From assembly GCF_024832785.1 (NCBI RefSeq), contig NZ_CP116615.1, forward strand, positions 1-64,000: a stretch of DNA of 64,000 bases, written 5' to 3'. This stretch comes from Fontisphaera persica. Lineage in GTDB: Bacteria; Verrucomicrobiota; Verrucomicrobiia; Limisphaerales; Fontisphaeraceae. Within the stretch, counting starts at the first letter, position 1, and each line of letters begins with the position of its first letter. The notes under the pieces were generated by a model, which was not told the DNA's origin, did no database searches, and saw nothing but the letters and a program-made list of their open reading frames with translations. Position numbers and translations under genes: made by a program. Below, one piece after another: positions 1 to 8,695 of the stretch.

Positions 1-2
1 GC

Positions 3-50
3 GCGAGCATTTCCGAATCGGAGTGGATGCGGCTTGACCTGCTGCGGTAA
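3..50 (+). CDS. possible 3' end of an upstream gene (partial)
   Basis: Frame 3 is open from the window edge to a TAA at 48-50 and ends ESEWMRLDLLR. It lies 31 bp ahead of the next ATG on the same strand, which would suit an operon neighbour. The fragment is too short to assign to a family, and frame 2 also stays open to a TGA at 35-37, so this is only a plausible reading. Confidence 0.25.
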   Translation, partial: ASISESEWMRLDLLR

Positions 51-81
51 ATCGGGGACATCAAAGACCGCAAGCAAAAAC

Positions 82-1536
82 ATGATGAGCAAGCAACGCG
101 CATTCACATTCTGGCTCGGTAGCGTTGGCGTGTGGCTGGGGTGGGTCACCGTCACTTGGGCGGCGGTGGGGTGGCCGCAATTTCGCGGCCCGCAGGCGTC
201 GGGGGTGGCCACGGGTTCATTTCCTACGGTCTTTGGCCCCAAGACCAACGTGCTCTGGCAGGTGGAGCTGCCGCAGGGCCATTCCTCGCCGTGCATCTGG
301 GGGAATTACCTGTTCCTGACCGGGGTGGAGGGGGAGCGATTGGAGACGCTTTGCTTGAATCGGCAGGAGGGGCGCATTCTATGGCGGCAGGCGGTGATGC
401 CGGATAAGCCGGAGCGCGGCATGGGGGCGATGGCGTCGCCCACGCCTGCCACGGATGGCCGGCGGGTGTATGTGTATTTTGGGGCGTTTGGCCTGGTGTG
501 TTATGACTTTACGGGGAAGGAGATTTGGCGGCGGCCGCTGCCCACGCCCGTGACGCAGCATGGGTCGGGGGCCTCGCCGGTGGTGGCTCAGGGAATGGTG
601 GTCATCAACCGCGATGCCGATGTGGACGCGCATCTGCTGGCCGTGAGCGCGGAGGATGGCCGTACGTTGTGGGAGGTGAAGCGGCCGGAAGTGCGCCGGG
701 GTTTTTGCACGCCATTGCTGTGGCCGGCCGAGCAGCCGGAGTTGGTGATTCTGCCGGGGACGCTGCAACTGGCGGCGTATCGTTTGAAAGACGGCGCCGC
801 GGTTTGGCGCGCCCGCGGTTTGCCCAATGAAATGGTGGCCTCGCCCATTTTTGGGGAAGGTCTGTTTTTTGCTGCGGGCTGGACACCTGGGGCCGGGATG
901 CCGGTGCTGCCCGGCTTTGATGAGTTGTTGGCGCAAGGGGACCAGGACAAAGACGGCCGGTTGACCCGCGAGGAAGCGCCGGCGGGCCCGGCGCGCCGCG
1001 ATTTCACCTACGTGGATGCGGACAAGGATGGATTCATCCAGCGCGCGGAATGGGAGTCCATCAAAGCGATTTACGAGAAGTCTGAAAACGCGCTGATTGC
1101 CGTGCGCCCCGGGGGTCAGGGGGACGTGACCGAAACGCATGTGGCCTGGAAGCAACACCGCGGCCTGCCGTATGTGCCCACGCCTCTGTATTACGAGGGA
1201 CGGGTGTATCTGGTGAAGAACGGCGGTTTGTTCTCCTGTTATGAGGCGCGGACGGGGCGGGCCTTGTATCAGGAGGAGCGTTTGGGCGCGCTGGGGGATT
1301 ATTATGCTTCGCCGGTGGCGGCGGGGGGCAAGATTTTGGTGTGCTCGCAACCGGGCATGGCGGTGGTAATCAAGGCCGGGGACACGCTGGAGGTGCTGGC
1401 GCGCAACGCGATGGGTGAACGCATCATGGCCACGCCGGCGGTGGTGGAGAATCGCCTCTATCTGCGCACGCAGGGCAAGCTTTACGCTTTTGGGGAAGCG
1501 ATGGAAACGACGGCGCCGTCCTCCTCCTCGCCGTGA
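82..1536 (+). CDS. exported PQQ-type beta-propeller protein with two EF-hands
   Basis: A 484-residue protein. It opens with a basic N-terminus and hydrophobic signal segment (about residues 4-28) followed by WPQFRGP, the usual start of exported PQQ-like propellers in Verrucomicrobia and Planctomycetes. Blades with repeated G-x-x-x-W elements (ILWRQAV, EIWRRPL, TLWEVKR, AVWRARG) cover both halves. Between them lie two EF-hand loops, DQDKDGRLTREE (about 286-297) and DADKDGFIQRAE (about 311-322), so calcium binding is likely. No active-site residues of true quinoprotein dehydrogenases are evident, so it may be a binding or scaffold propeller. The frame also has a TTG at 34, but the ATG at 82 (or 85) puts the signal peptide at the N-terminus. 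It converges with dprA 18 bp downstream. Confidence 0.85.
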   Translation: MMSKQRAFTFWLGSVGVWLGWVTVTWAAVGWPQFRGPQASGVATGSFPTVFGPKTNVLWQVELPQGHSSPCIWGNYLFLTGVEGERLETLCLNRQEGRILWRQAVMPDKPERGMGAMASPTPATDGRRVYVYFGAFGLVCYDFTGKEIWRRPLPTPVTQHGSGASPVVAQGMVVINRDADVDAHLLAVSAEDGRTLWEVKRPEVRRGFCTPLLWPAEQPELVILPGTLQLAAYRLKDGAAVWRARGLPNEMVASPIFGEGLFFAAGWTPGAGMPVLPGFDELLAQGDQDKDGRLTREEAPAGPARRDFTYVDADKDGFIQRAEWESIKAIYEKSENALIAVRPGGQGDVTETHVAWKQHRGLPYVPTPLYYEGRVYLVKNGGLFSCYEARTGRALYQEERLGALGDYYASPVAAGGKILVCSQPGMAVVIKAGDTLEVLARNAMGERIMATPAVVENRLYLRTQGKLYAFGEAMETTAPSSSSP

Positions 1537-1554
1537 GGCGGGACGCGAGCCATG

Positions 1555-2667
1555 TCAGTGGCCGTCGTTTTTGATGTACAACCGCCCGGGCAACTGCCGG
1601 GCCAGGCGTTTCATCTCCAGCCCCAGGAGCGCCACTGAGACCACCGAGGCGGGCAGGCCGCTGCGGTAAATGAGGTCATCCACGGGCGTTTCCTCGGCGC
1701 TCAAAAGTCCCAGCACTTTCTGCTCGGTCTCGGTCAATTCCAGCAGCGGCAGCACGCCGGTTTCGGCGGGGGAAGGCGGCCGGTTGGAGGCGGGAAAGAG
1801 GTATTCAAATTCGCCCAGGATGTCCTCGGCATTTTCGCAGAGTTTGGCCCCTTTTTTGATGAGGTCGTGGCAACCTTTGCTGCTGGGGGAGTCCACCCGC
1901 CCCGGCACGGCAAACACCTGCCGCCCGTAATCGGCGGCGAAGTTGGCGGTAATCATGGCGCCGCCGTTCAGGCCGGTTTCCACCACCACCGTGCCCAGGG
2001 TCATGCCGGCGATGATGCGATTGCGGATGGGAAAGGTTTGTTTGTCGGCGGGGCGGTTGAAGGGGAATTGAGTTAGCAGGGCGCCATTGGCGGCGATGCG
2101 CTCAAACAGCTCTTTGTTTTCCGGCGGGAACACGAGGTTGATGCCGGTGCCGAGCACGCAGAGGGTGCGGCCTCTGGCGTTGAGGGCGCCCAAGTGGGCG
2201 GCGGTGTCAATGCCGCGCGCTCCGCCACTGACGACGGTCACCCCCACATAGGCGAGCTGGAAGGCCAGTTTCTTGGCGGTTTCAATGCCATAATGAGTGG
2301 CATGGCGGGAGCCTACCACGGCCACGGCGTTGCGGTCCTTGGGCAGCATCTGGCCCTTGACGTAGAGCACCAGCGGCGGGTCGTAGATTTCCTTGAGGGA
2401 GGGCGGATACTCTTCATCCTCGGCAGTGACCAGCCGGCAGCCAAACTCTTCGCAGCGGCGCAGTTCGGCGGCCAAATCCACGTTTTTTTCCCAGGCGGTG
2501 ATGGCGCGGGCAGTTTCTTCGCCAATGCCGTGCACCTGGCAGAGCTGATGAAAAGAGGCGCTCAGAATGGCTGCCGGCTCGCCGAAGTGCTGGAGGAGGT
2601 GACGCACCCGCACGGGGCCGATGCCGTCCAACAGATTCAGCGCCACCAGCGCTTCCCGGTTATCCAT
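1555..2667 (-). CDS. dprA: DNA-processing protein DprA
   Basis: A 370-residue DprA/Smf protein, which loads RecA onto incoming single-stranded DNA in natural transformation. The N-terminal part (about 1-70) has helix-hairpin-helix sequence (LNLLDGIGPVRVRHLL, VHGIGEETARAI). The Rossmann-like core follows: AVVGSRHATHYG, VVSGGARGIDTAAH, LGTGINLVFPPEN, then TVVVETGLNGGAMITA and VFAVPGRVDSPSSKGCHDLI. The C-terminal 80 residues look like the winged-helix DprA tail. It is the last gene of a minus-strand series after the ROK kinase and LmbE genes, 115 bp from the latter. A weak TTGCCG-N17-TAGTTC promoter-like pair ends 8 nt before the ATG. Confidence 0.96.
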   Translation of the reverse strand: MDNREALVALNLLDGIGPVRVRHLLQHFGEPAAILSASFHQLCQVHGIGEETARAITAWEKNVDLAAELRRCEEFGCRLVTAEDEEYPPSLKEIYDPPLVLYVKGQMLPKDRNAVAVVGSRHATHYGIETAKKLAFQLAYVGVTVVSGGARGIDTAAHLGALNARGRTLCVLGTGINLVFPPENKELFERIAANGALLTQFPFNRPADKQTFPIRNRIIAGMTLGTVVVETGLNGGAMITANFAADYGRQVFAVPGRVDSPSSKGCHDLIKKGAKLCENAEDILGEFEYLFPASNRPPSPAETGVLPLLELTETEQKVLGLLSAEETPVDDLIYRSGLPASVVSVALLGLEMKRLARQLPGRLYIKNDGH

Positions 2668-2782
2668 GCCTGAGAGAACTACGGGATGCGCGCCGCAGCG
2701 GCAAGCTCAAAGAGCGGCGGTTTTGGCTGGAAAACCGGCGGCAGGAAGGATGGATTTCCTTGCGCCGGCATGCCGGGCAACT

Positions 2783-3640
2783 TCAAGCACCCAGCAAGAG
2801 GTGCGGCTTTTCCGCCAGTGACAGAAAGCGTCCCCCCTCCCATTTGGCCTGTGGCTGGCCGTCGCGCCAGGCGCGCAGGCGGTAGAGGGTGGCGAAGGTG
2901 AAGGCGGGGGCGGCGCCGCCCTGACCACCCACCACTTCGCCGCCGCGGCGCACGTTGTCCATCATCCAGGCGGGCAGGGAGAGGTGATAGGGATTGCGCT
3001 GCACTTCGCCCACATGGAAGGTGAGCGCGGTGATTAGGTCGCCCAAATCTTGCGCCGAGATTTCCACCATCAGGTTGGGGGCGGCCATGGGCGCCCAATA
3101 CTCGGTTTCCACCAGGTCGCAGACAAAACCGGGAAGGGTGCGCAGGGCATCCATGACCAGATGATGCACGCCAATATGGGTGCTGTTCCAGTCGGCATCG
3201 TGCGGGAAGAAAATGGCCCGGGGTTGCTCGCGTTGCAGAATTTGCGCAATGACCGTCACGCACTGCTGCCAATGTTGCGGCTCCTGGCTGCGGGTTTTGG
3301 GATTGATTTTTTCCAGGCCGGTGGGGGCGGTTTGAATCAACTCAAAGCCGATATGTTGGCAGCAATTTTTTAATTCCTCCCAGCGGGCGGCCTGCCGGGC
3401 CTTGTTGCTGCCCTGCGTCACGGCCACATTGATGATACGCCAACCTGATTCACGCATCAGCCGCAAGGCCAGCCCGCCGATGATGACCTCGTCGTCCGGG
3501 TGGGGCGAAAAAATCAGCGCTTTGGGGGCATCGGGCGCCAGCGCGGGGCGGGGCAGGGGGGCGAAACCGCCCAGGGGATAATGTTTGGCTTCGGTCAACA
3601 GCCGGGCCAGACCGGCAACTAATTGATGATAGGGAGTCAT
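2783..3640 (-). CDS. PIG-L/LmbE family deacetylase
   Basis: A 285-residue protein of the PIG-L/LmbE superfamily, zinc enzymes that remove acetyl groups from N-acetylglucosaminyl compounds. Seen directly: the metal motif FSPHPDDEVIIGG (about 44-56) and the downstream HDADWNSTHIGVHHL with the third ligand and catalytic histidines. There is no signal peptide, so it is probably cytoplasmic. It starts 30 bp after the ROK-type kinase on the same strand, so the two are likely co-transcribed. A ROK kinase next to a LmbE deacetylase suggests amino-sugar or glucosaminide metabolism, but the substrate cannot be read from sequence. Confidence 0.88.
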   Translation of the reverse strand: MTPYHQLVAGLARLLTEAKHYPLGGFAPLPRPALAPDAPKALIFSPHPDDEVIIGGLALRLMRESGWRIINVAVTQGSNKARQAARWEELKNCCQHIGFELIQTAPTGLEKINPKTRSQEPQHWQQCVTVIAQILQREQPRAIFFPHDADWNSTHIGVHHLVMDALRTLPGFVCDLVETEYWAPMAAPNLMVEISAQDLGDLITALTFHVGEVQRNPYHLSLPAWMMDNVRRGGEVVGGQGGAAPAFTFATLYRLRAWRDGQPQAKWEGGRFLSLAEKPHLLLGA

Positions 3641-3670
3641 CAGGTTTGGCGATAATTCACGAATTGTTCA

Positions 3671-5113
3671 TCAGCGGCCACTGGGCGGAGTATGGCCAGC
3701 GTGGCCCTCCACCACCGGCAGGCTGGCGGCAGCAATGGCCTGGCCATGGCGTTTTTCCGTTTCCCCGGGGACATGAAAGGCCAGGCGTCTGGCGAGGTCC
3801 GGAAACTCCGCCTGCAGCACTTCCTGCGCGCCACGGATGATTAAGTCGCCGCCGGCGCCGGAAGTGACCCGGCCCAACACCAGCACATTTTCGATGGTGT
3901 AAAAAGCGGCGTAGTGCGCCAGCGCATAGCCCAGATAAGTGCCAATGGTTTGATAGACCGGCACGGCGCGGGGGTCGCCCTGGGCCATCAAACTTTGCAG
4001 CAGCTTCAACCGCTCCGGAAACGGCATCCCGGCGGGGGTTTCAATCCCGGCTCTGGGCAGGAGACGGGCCACCGCCTGTTGGGAAAAATACTGCACCCCG
4101 CATCCCCGGTCTTTGCTCCATTCATCCACTGGGGCATCTGGCGCGTAGTCCACCGGCATGAAGGCTACTTCGTTCAGCCAGGTGGTGATATTGCCCGCCG
4201 GGGTGACATACCCCCCGGCCATGCTGGTGCCCATGGCGATGCCCAACACGGCATTGCGCTCCAGGGCCATGCTACCCGCCAGGGCGGTGACCTCACCATC
4301 GTTGACCACCTCCAGGGGGATGTTGTTCCACGCCCGCCGGATTTCCAGAAACAGGTCTTTGACGCGGCTTTGGAATAAATCCGGCGGCACGCCGCGAAAC
4401 AGGGAGGCGACTTTGACGCGGTTGTTCACGTACACACCGGCAGCGCTGCCGCCAATGGCGTCCACGCGCGGCAGGTGTTGGGCGGCCCGGCGGAGGGAGT
4501 CCATGATGCCGTCAAAATGATATTGGGGGTCGCGCTGGGGAACGGGGTCCCAAACGACTTCCTCGCTGAAAACCACTTTTCCGTCTATGACGGCCGCGGC
4601 TTTGCGGTCGCTGCCGCCCAAATCGAATCCGATGCGGCAGCCGTTTAAGTGCCGTCCCAAGGGGCGCGTCACCGCCCGCTCGGGAGGCAGGCTGGTGGTA
4701 TCGGTGGCCACCACTTCAAAGGGACGTTCATAGATTCGCTGCCCCATGATTTCAGCGTCAAACCGTCCGGTGACCGTTTGCCGATAGTGCCAATCCAGGT
4801 CCGCGGCCAGGGAAGGAGGGCCGGCCACGTACACCCGGAAGCCGCCCCGGGACCAGAGCAGGAATTTCACCAGCCGCTCGACGAATGGCAGGTTGGCTGC
4901 CGCTTGGGGATGCTGCGCCGGCAGAATGCGGGTGCGGTGGTGATAGACCGAGCCATCGGCCTGCTCCAGCGCCAAGGTCACGCTTTCGCCGCCACCGGCT
5001 TCGTGCACGGCTTGCTGGAATGCGCGATGCGCCAGCACTGCCGGCCGGAAATCCGGGTCCAAGGCTGGCTGAAAACGCGGGGGCGTCAAAAAGTGTGCCA
5101 AAGCTTGTGCCAT
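3671..5113 (-). CDS. ROK family sugar kinase-like protein
   Basis: About 480 residues. After an uncharacterised N-terminal region of roughly 160 residues comes a ROK/ASKHA ATPase fold: phosphate-1 motif CRIGFDLGGSDRKAA, a connecting segment GGSAAGVYVNNR, the catalytic-Asp region LEVVNDGEVTALAG, and the phosphate-2-like GIAMGTSMAGGYV. ROK kinases phosphorylate hexoses or N-acetylhexosamines. The CxCGxxGC zinc motif of many ROK proteins is not visible, so kinase activity is less certain. The frame continues up to a TTG at 5218, but the ATG at 5113 (MAQALAHFL) is preferred; neither start has a clear SD. The LmbE gene follows by 30 bp. It diverges from the membrane protein at 5241. Confidence 0.82.
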   Translation of the reverse strand: MAQALAHFLTPPRFQPALDPDFRPAVLAHRAFQQAVHEAGGGESVTLALEQADGSVYHHRTRILPAQHPQAAANLPFVERLVKFLLWSRGGFRVYVAGPPSLAADLDWHYRQTVTGRFDAEIMGQRIYERPFEVVATDTTSLPPERAVTRPLGRHLNGCRIGFDLGGSDRKAAAVIDGKVVFSEEVVWDPVPQRDPQYHFDGIMDSLRRAAQHLPRVDAIGGSAAGVYVNNRVKVASLFRGVPPDLFQSRVKDLFLEIRRAWNNIPLEVVNDGEVTALAGSMALERNAVLGIAMGTSMAGGYVTPAGNITTWLNEVAFMPVDYAPDAPVDEWSKDRGCGVQYFSQQAVARLLPRAGIETPAGMPFPERLKLLQSLMAQGDPRAVPVYQTIGTYLGYALAHYAAFYTIENVLVLGRVTSGAGGDLIIRGAQEVLQAEFPDLARRLAFHVPGETEKRHGQAIAAASLPVVEGHAGHTPPSGR

Positions 5114-5240
5114 GCAGGCAGTCAAAAAAAAATTATGGCTTCCGGCAAGCCCTTTTGCCGTGGCTTTTTTTAAGACATCGCCGGGCCGGGGTTGAATCTT
5201 GGATTGCCAAGCGCCCAAGTTATTATTCTAATTCGGCCTC

Positions 5241-7232
5241 ATGCTGACCCAACGGATTACGGCCCTGGCTTATGGTGTTTTGCTGGTGCTGGTGATTTCG
5301 CGAGGCGGGCAAGAAGGAGGTTATTATTCCTGCAGTACCATTTACCGCGAGCAGATGGAGGCTTTCCTGGCCGGGCGGCTGGCTTTGAGCGATAACGTTC
5401 TGGCGGCACGCCATGATTTAACCTGGTCAGAGGGTGGGGTGCATCAAGTATGGGGGTTGGGCGTGCCGGTGTGGCGGCTGCCTTGGGAATTGGCGGCGCG
5501 GGCGGCGGGCTTTGCGGCCTTTCCCGATTTGTTCGCCGTGGGCCTTTTTGGCGCCCTTGCCGCCTATGCCGTGCTGAGCGCTTTTTGGGGGAGAACGGAG
5601 GAAAATTGGGACACTGCGATGCCTTTTTTGGCCAGTAGCGCGGCCATGAGCGGCTCCACCCTCATTTTGCTGATGTTTCCGGCCCTTTTTGGCCTGCTAT
5701 CCGCCCGTTTTGATATTTATGAGGAGGCGGTGGTGTATGAGTATTTTTACGCCTTGATTTTGCTGGCCGTGCTGGCGCGGCTGGCGCAACGACCGGGGAA
5801 TCAGTGGTGGTACGCGCTGTGCCTGCTGGCGGGCTTGGGCGGTTTCATACGTCCACCGCTGGTGTTCTATGGCGGGGCAGCGGTCATGGTGGGCGCAGGG
5901 GTGTGGTGGTGGGGGCGGCGGTGTGCTTTGCCGGGGAATGCTGTGAAGACGGAGGCAGCTTCCCCTGGCATTGCTCCAGCGCCACAGGCGGTTGCGCCAG
6001 CGGCGGCATCCCCGGCAAATCGCGGCGTCGAATGCCGCAACGGCTGGCGCGCGCTGGCGCTGGGACTGGTGTTGTTTGGACTGGGCGGGGCGTTGTTGTT
6101 TTTTACCAACCTGGCGCGGTTCGGCAGCGGGTTTGAATTCGGCCACCGGCTTAATTTGCAGGATCTTTACGGCTCAATGTACGCGACGCGGTTTGATCAC
6201 CCGTACCAACAGGAGCCGGTGTGGTCCGCCAGCCGGGAAATGCTGGGGCTGCTGTTTTTTACCCGCGATTTGAACGGCAGTGATTTTTACCGAAAGAAAT
6301 TCTTCCCTGGCCAATCGCCCACCGTGCGATGGCGGGAGATGTACCTGACGGCGTATAACCCGTGGTATTGGCCGTGGCTGGCTGGCGGATTGGTGGCGAT
6401 GGCCTTTGCGGGCATGGCCTGGTGGCGTCGGTACCGGCAGGGGGCCAAAGTTCCGGCGCATGCACGGGTCATCGCGGCGCTGGGCGCGTGGGGCGCACTG
6501 GCCGGCGTCATGTTGTTTGGCTTTTACCTGCGCAACAGTGTGATCTCGTCACGTTACCTGCTGGATTTCATGCCAGCCTTCGGGGCCTTGATAGTGGCCG
6601 GCTGGCTGGGGTGGTGCGCGTGGGTGGGGGTGCGCCGGGCAGGCAGCCTGTTGCTGCTACTTTCCTGGGTCGTATTATGTGGTTGGACATTCTGGCAAAT
6701 CCAATCCCTGCGCAGCACTTATGGCCCGCCACGGCTATTGACGTGGCCCGAGGTGCAGCAGCGGATGGACCACCAACAGGTTGAGGCCGCCCGAATACGT
6801 CCCGCACTGCCCTCTCAATATGATGCCAACACGCGGTTTGAAGACTACCTGATACCCTATAATGGTGGGGGTTGGGACTTGAAGACCGGCGCGGTACGGT
6901 GCCTGATTATCTTGTTCATGGAAGACCCGCAATACTTGGAACTGACGGTGCGGCAGGATCACGAGGATTGGGAGAAAGCACCGCCGCAGCACGTGCGCGC
7001 AAAAATCGGGCTGGAGTTGCTGGAGCGGGAAAGCATTGCCAAGGGCGAGGATGGCTGGGTGGTGCGGTTTCGCGGCCCGCAGAAGCGACGGTATCAGCGG
7101 GGGCTGCAGGTGGGATTTGTCGTATTTGTGCCGAATACACAATTGGCCGAACCCATGACGAGATGGCGGCTAATTAAGGCCAAATGGCGTAATGAACAGG
7201 GCCGTTCAGAAGGTGTAGAAATGGGAAAATGA
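5241..7232 (+). CDS. polytopic membrane protein, possible GT-C type glycosyltransferase
   Basis: A 663-residue protein with about ten hydrophobic segments over residues 5-510 and a soluble C-terminal domain of about 150 residues. The layout is that of GT-C/PMT-like glycosyltransferases: an early extracytoplasmic loop after TM1 containing an acidic patch, many spans, then a periplasmic tail. No DxD/ExD signature could be assigned confidently, so function stays open. The C-terminal domain ends with a basic GPQKRRYQRG segment. ATG at 5241 with no strong SD. It diverges from the ROK gene and is followed by an AT-rich spacer holding an 80-bp repeat. The other large membrane protein of the window (11184-13004) is a possible functional analogue. 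Confidence 0.6.
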   Translation: MLTQRITALAYGVLLVLVISRGGQEGGYYSCSTIYREQMEAFLAGRLALSDNVLAARHDLTWSEGGVHQVWGLGVPVWRLPWELAARAAGFAAFPDLFAVGLFGALAAYAVLSAFWGRTEENWDTAMPFLASSAAMSGSTLILLMFPALFGLLSARFDIYEEAVVYEYFYALILLAVLARLAQRPGNQWWYALCLLAGLGGFIRPPLVFYGGAAVMVGAGVWWWGRRCALPGNAVKTEAASPGIAPAPQAVAPAAASPANRGVECRNGWRALALGLVLFGLGGALLFFTNLARFGSGFEFGHRLNLQDLYGSMYATRFDHPYQQEPVWSASREMLGLLFFTRDLNGSDFYRKKFFPGQSPTVRWREMYLTAYNPWYWPWLAGGLVAMAFAGMAWWRRYRQGAKVPAHARVIAALGAWGALAGVMLFGFYLRNSVISSRYLLDFMPAFGALIVAGWLGWCAWVGVRRAGSLLLLLSWVVLCGWTFWQIQSLRSTYGPPRLLTWPEVQQRMDHQQVEAARIRPALPSQYDANTRFEDYLIPYNGGGWDLKTGAVRCLIILFMEDPQYLELTVRQDHEDWEKAPPQHVRAKIGLELLERESIAKGEDGWVVRFRGPQKRRYQRGLQVGFVVFVPNTQLAEPMTRWRLIKAKWRNEQGRSEGVEMGK

Positions 7233-7530
7233 AAATGAATAATTTTTCTGTTTGGCGATGAACAATACTCATAAACCACTGATGGCAAGCATGATATAAA
7301 ATCTTATTTTTTTCAATAAAAAGTGTTGACAAGCGTGTTTTTTTTTTTTTTTTTTAGGTTGCGTCGCGTAAATCCACCTTGCTGTTCATCGTCTGCCGGG
7401 TGGTGGACGGTGAAAGGTGCGCGGAAGGAGAACGGCTGAAGAATCGGGCGCGTGCTGGACTGGCGGAGGGAGACGAGAGGTGTGAGTGTCCCAAGCTCAG
7501 GTGTAGCCAAAAGTTTACGAGGCCAAAGTT
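7233..7530. other. AT-rich intergenic region with poly-T tract and repeat copy 1
   Basis: No gene was found. The first 120 bp are clearly AT-richer than the flanks and contain TTGACA at 7326-7331, with no acceptable -10 at 16-18 bp, and an uninterrupted run of 18 T at 7338-7355. No stem precedes the T-run, so it is not an intrinsic terminator. The second half contains the 80-bp repeat (7375-7454) and 76 bp leading to the next ATG. Confidence 0.7.
7375..7454 (+). repeat. 80-bp dispersed repeat, copy 1
   Basis: Matches 10764-10843 at 77 of 80 positions with no indels. The differences are A7407/G10796, G7410/T10799 and T7444/A10833. Identity stops sharply at both edges. Inside, CACCTT (7375-7380) and AAGGTG (7414-7419) could pair and are conserved in both copies. 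Read on the minus strand, both copies are open and encode FSFRAPF followed by HHPADDEQQG with two substitutions between. It lies 76 bp upstream of a gene for an exported protein. It could be a leader or regulatory element, or a remnant of a small mobile sequence. Confidence 0.9.
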
Positions 7531-8679
7531 ATGGGGGCGATGTCCATGGAGAGAAACCTGATTGGCATGATGCTGGCGCTGGCAGTCATGAGTTGGTGGG
7601 CGGGCTTGGGCATGGGAGCTGAGGGGGAAGACCGGCCAGTTTTTCAAACGCATTATGCCGTCACGGGACATTGGACAGTCTCATACGTGATTAGCAACCG
7701 ACATACCGTTGACAGCTATTGTTATCCCTTTACCTTGCAACGGCTGGGGAATCAATGGCGCATGAAAGTTGCCTCTGGAACCAACGGGTTTAAAACTTAT
7801 TATGATGTTGGTTGTGATGGAACCAACATCTATATGGTGCACCATGATCTTCTCAGCACCAACATACCCAAGGACAGGAATTCAGCGCTAGTGTATCCCG
7901 GAATAATATGCACGGAACTCAGTGGCGAAATGGTATGGTTTGCGTTCTGTCGTGACACGGTGCCCACGAACGATAAGCCAACAATCCCAAAGCCCAACAT
8001 GTATAGCAGCATTAACCACTATGCGCATATTTATCTTCACGGAAGCGAGGTTAAATACGTTGGAGATGAGGTGATTGAAAATGGGTGGTTTGTCGTGAAC
8101 AAGGAACGCTTGGACAAGGCGCTTCTGTCACCTTATTTGCTGACAAAGCAAAAGATTCTTGGGGGCGGATATCCCCATCCGCCGGGCACTACCAATCTCG
8201 TTTATCAGGCGATTTTTCGGAGAGGTCGAGATGGCATGTTTTATCAACATCACTTCAAGGCGACAGTGGTTGGGTCAAGTAAACTCCATCCAGAAATGGA
8301 AGGCTTTGCCCTGCCCGATACCAACAAGATATCTCATTTTTCCTTCGAGTATGTGTATGTTGACTTGAATGAAAAGGAATTTAGCTGCTACCCGGTGACG
8401 GGCCGGATGCTGGATATCATTGATTATCGGCTGTGGGACAAGGAAAAACAGATGTTCACGCACCTGTACAAAAGCACGAATTTCCTGGGGACAAATGAGC
8501 TGGATAAGGCGGCCTATGTGCTGGATATGGCCAAGCTTAGGGAGGAGAAGAAACGCGGAAAAAGAGTGATGGCCTCTAAACTGCCTTTGGTACTGACCTT
8601 GATTGCGGTGTTGTTGGGGCCACTGGGGTGGTGGCTCCTTGCAGTCAAAAAACAAAGGAAAAACGCAGAAAAAACCTAG
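7531..8679 (+). CDS. exported protein of unknown function with C-terminal membrane anchor
   Basis: A 382-residue protein, family not recognised. It has an N-terminal hydrophobic signal (about 9-29, ending near GMGAEGEDR), an extracytoplasmic body of about 310 residues, and a C-terminal hydrophobic segment (LVLTLIAVLLGPLGWWLLAV, about 351-370) followed by the basic tail KKQRKNAEKT. It therefore looks like a signal peptide plus stop-transfer anchor. The body is rich in Tyr, Asn and Thr with few conserved-looking motifs. Base composition is visibly lower in GC than the flanking genes. ATGs at 7531, 7540 and 7546 are possible; 7531 has an ACGAGG 7 nt upstream. The Cys-rich gene follows 16 bp downstream, so they are probably one transcript. 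A shorter related-looking reading frame lies at 10910. Confidence 0.7.
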   Translation: MGAMSMERNLIGMMLALAVMSWWAGLGMGAEGEDRPVFQTHYAVTGHWTVSYVISNRHTVDSYCYPFTLQRLGNQWRMKVASGTNGFKTYYDVGCDGTNIYMVHHDLLSTNIPKDRNSALVYPGIICTELSGEMVWFAFCRDTVPTNDKPTIPKPNMYSSINHYAHIYLHGSEVKYVGDEVIENGWFVVNKERLDKALLSPYLLTKQKILGGGYPHPPGTTNLVYQAIFRRGRDGMFYQHHFKATVVGSSKLHPEMEGFALPDTNKISHFSFEYVYVDLNEKEFSCYPVTGRMLDIIDYRLWDKEKQMFTHLYKSTNFLGTNELDKAAYVLDMAKLREEKKRGKRVMASKLPLVLTLIAVLLGPLGWWLLAVKKQRKNAEKT

Positions 8680-8695
8680 AGAGGAGAGAAACACT

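Noticed and set aside
5142-5159. CGGCAA/TTGCCG hairpin upstream of the ROK gene as a terminator or riboswitch
   Set aside because: The stem is only 6 bp, it is not followed by a T-run at the right distance in the ROK direction, and no conserved aptamer could be recognised.
7338-7355. Poly-T tract as an intrinsic terminator for the 5241-7232 gene
   Set aside because: No GC-rich stem precedes it; the sequence upstream is AT-rich and unpaired.
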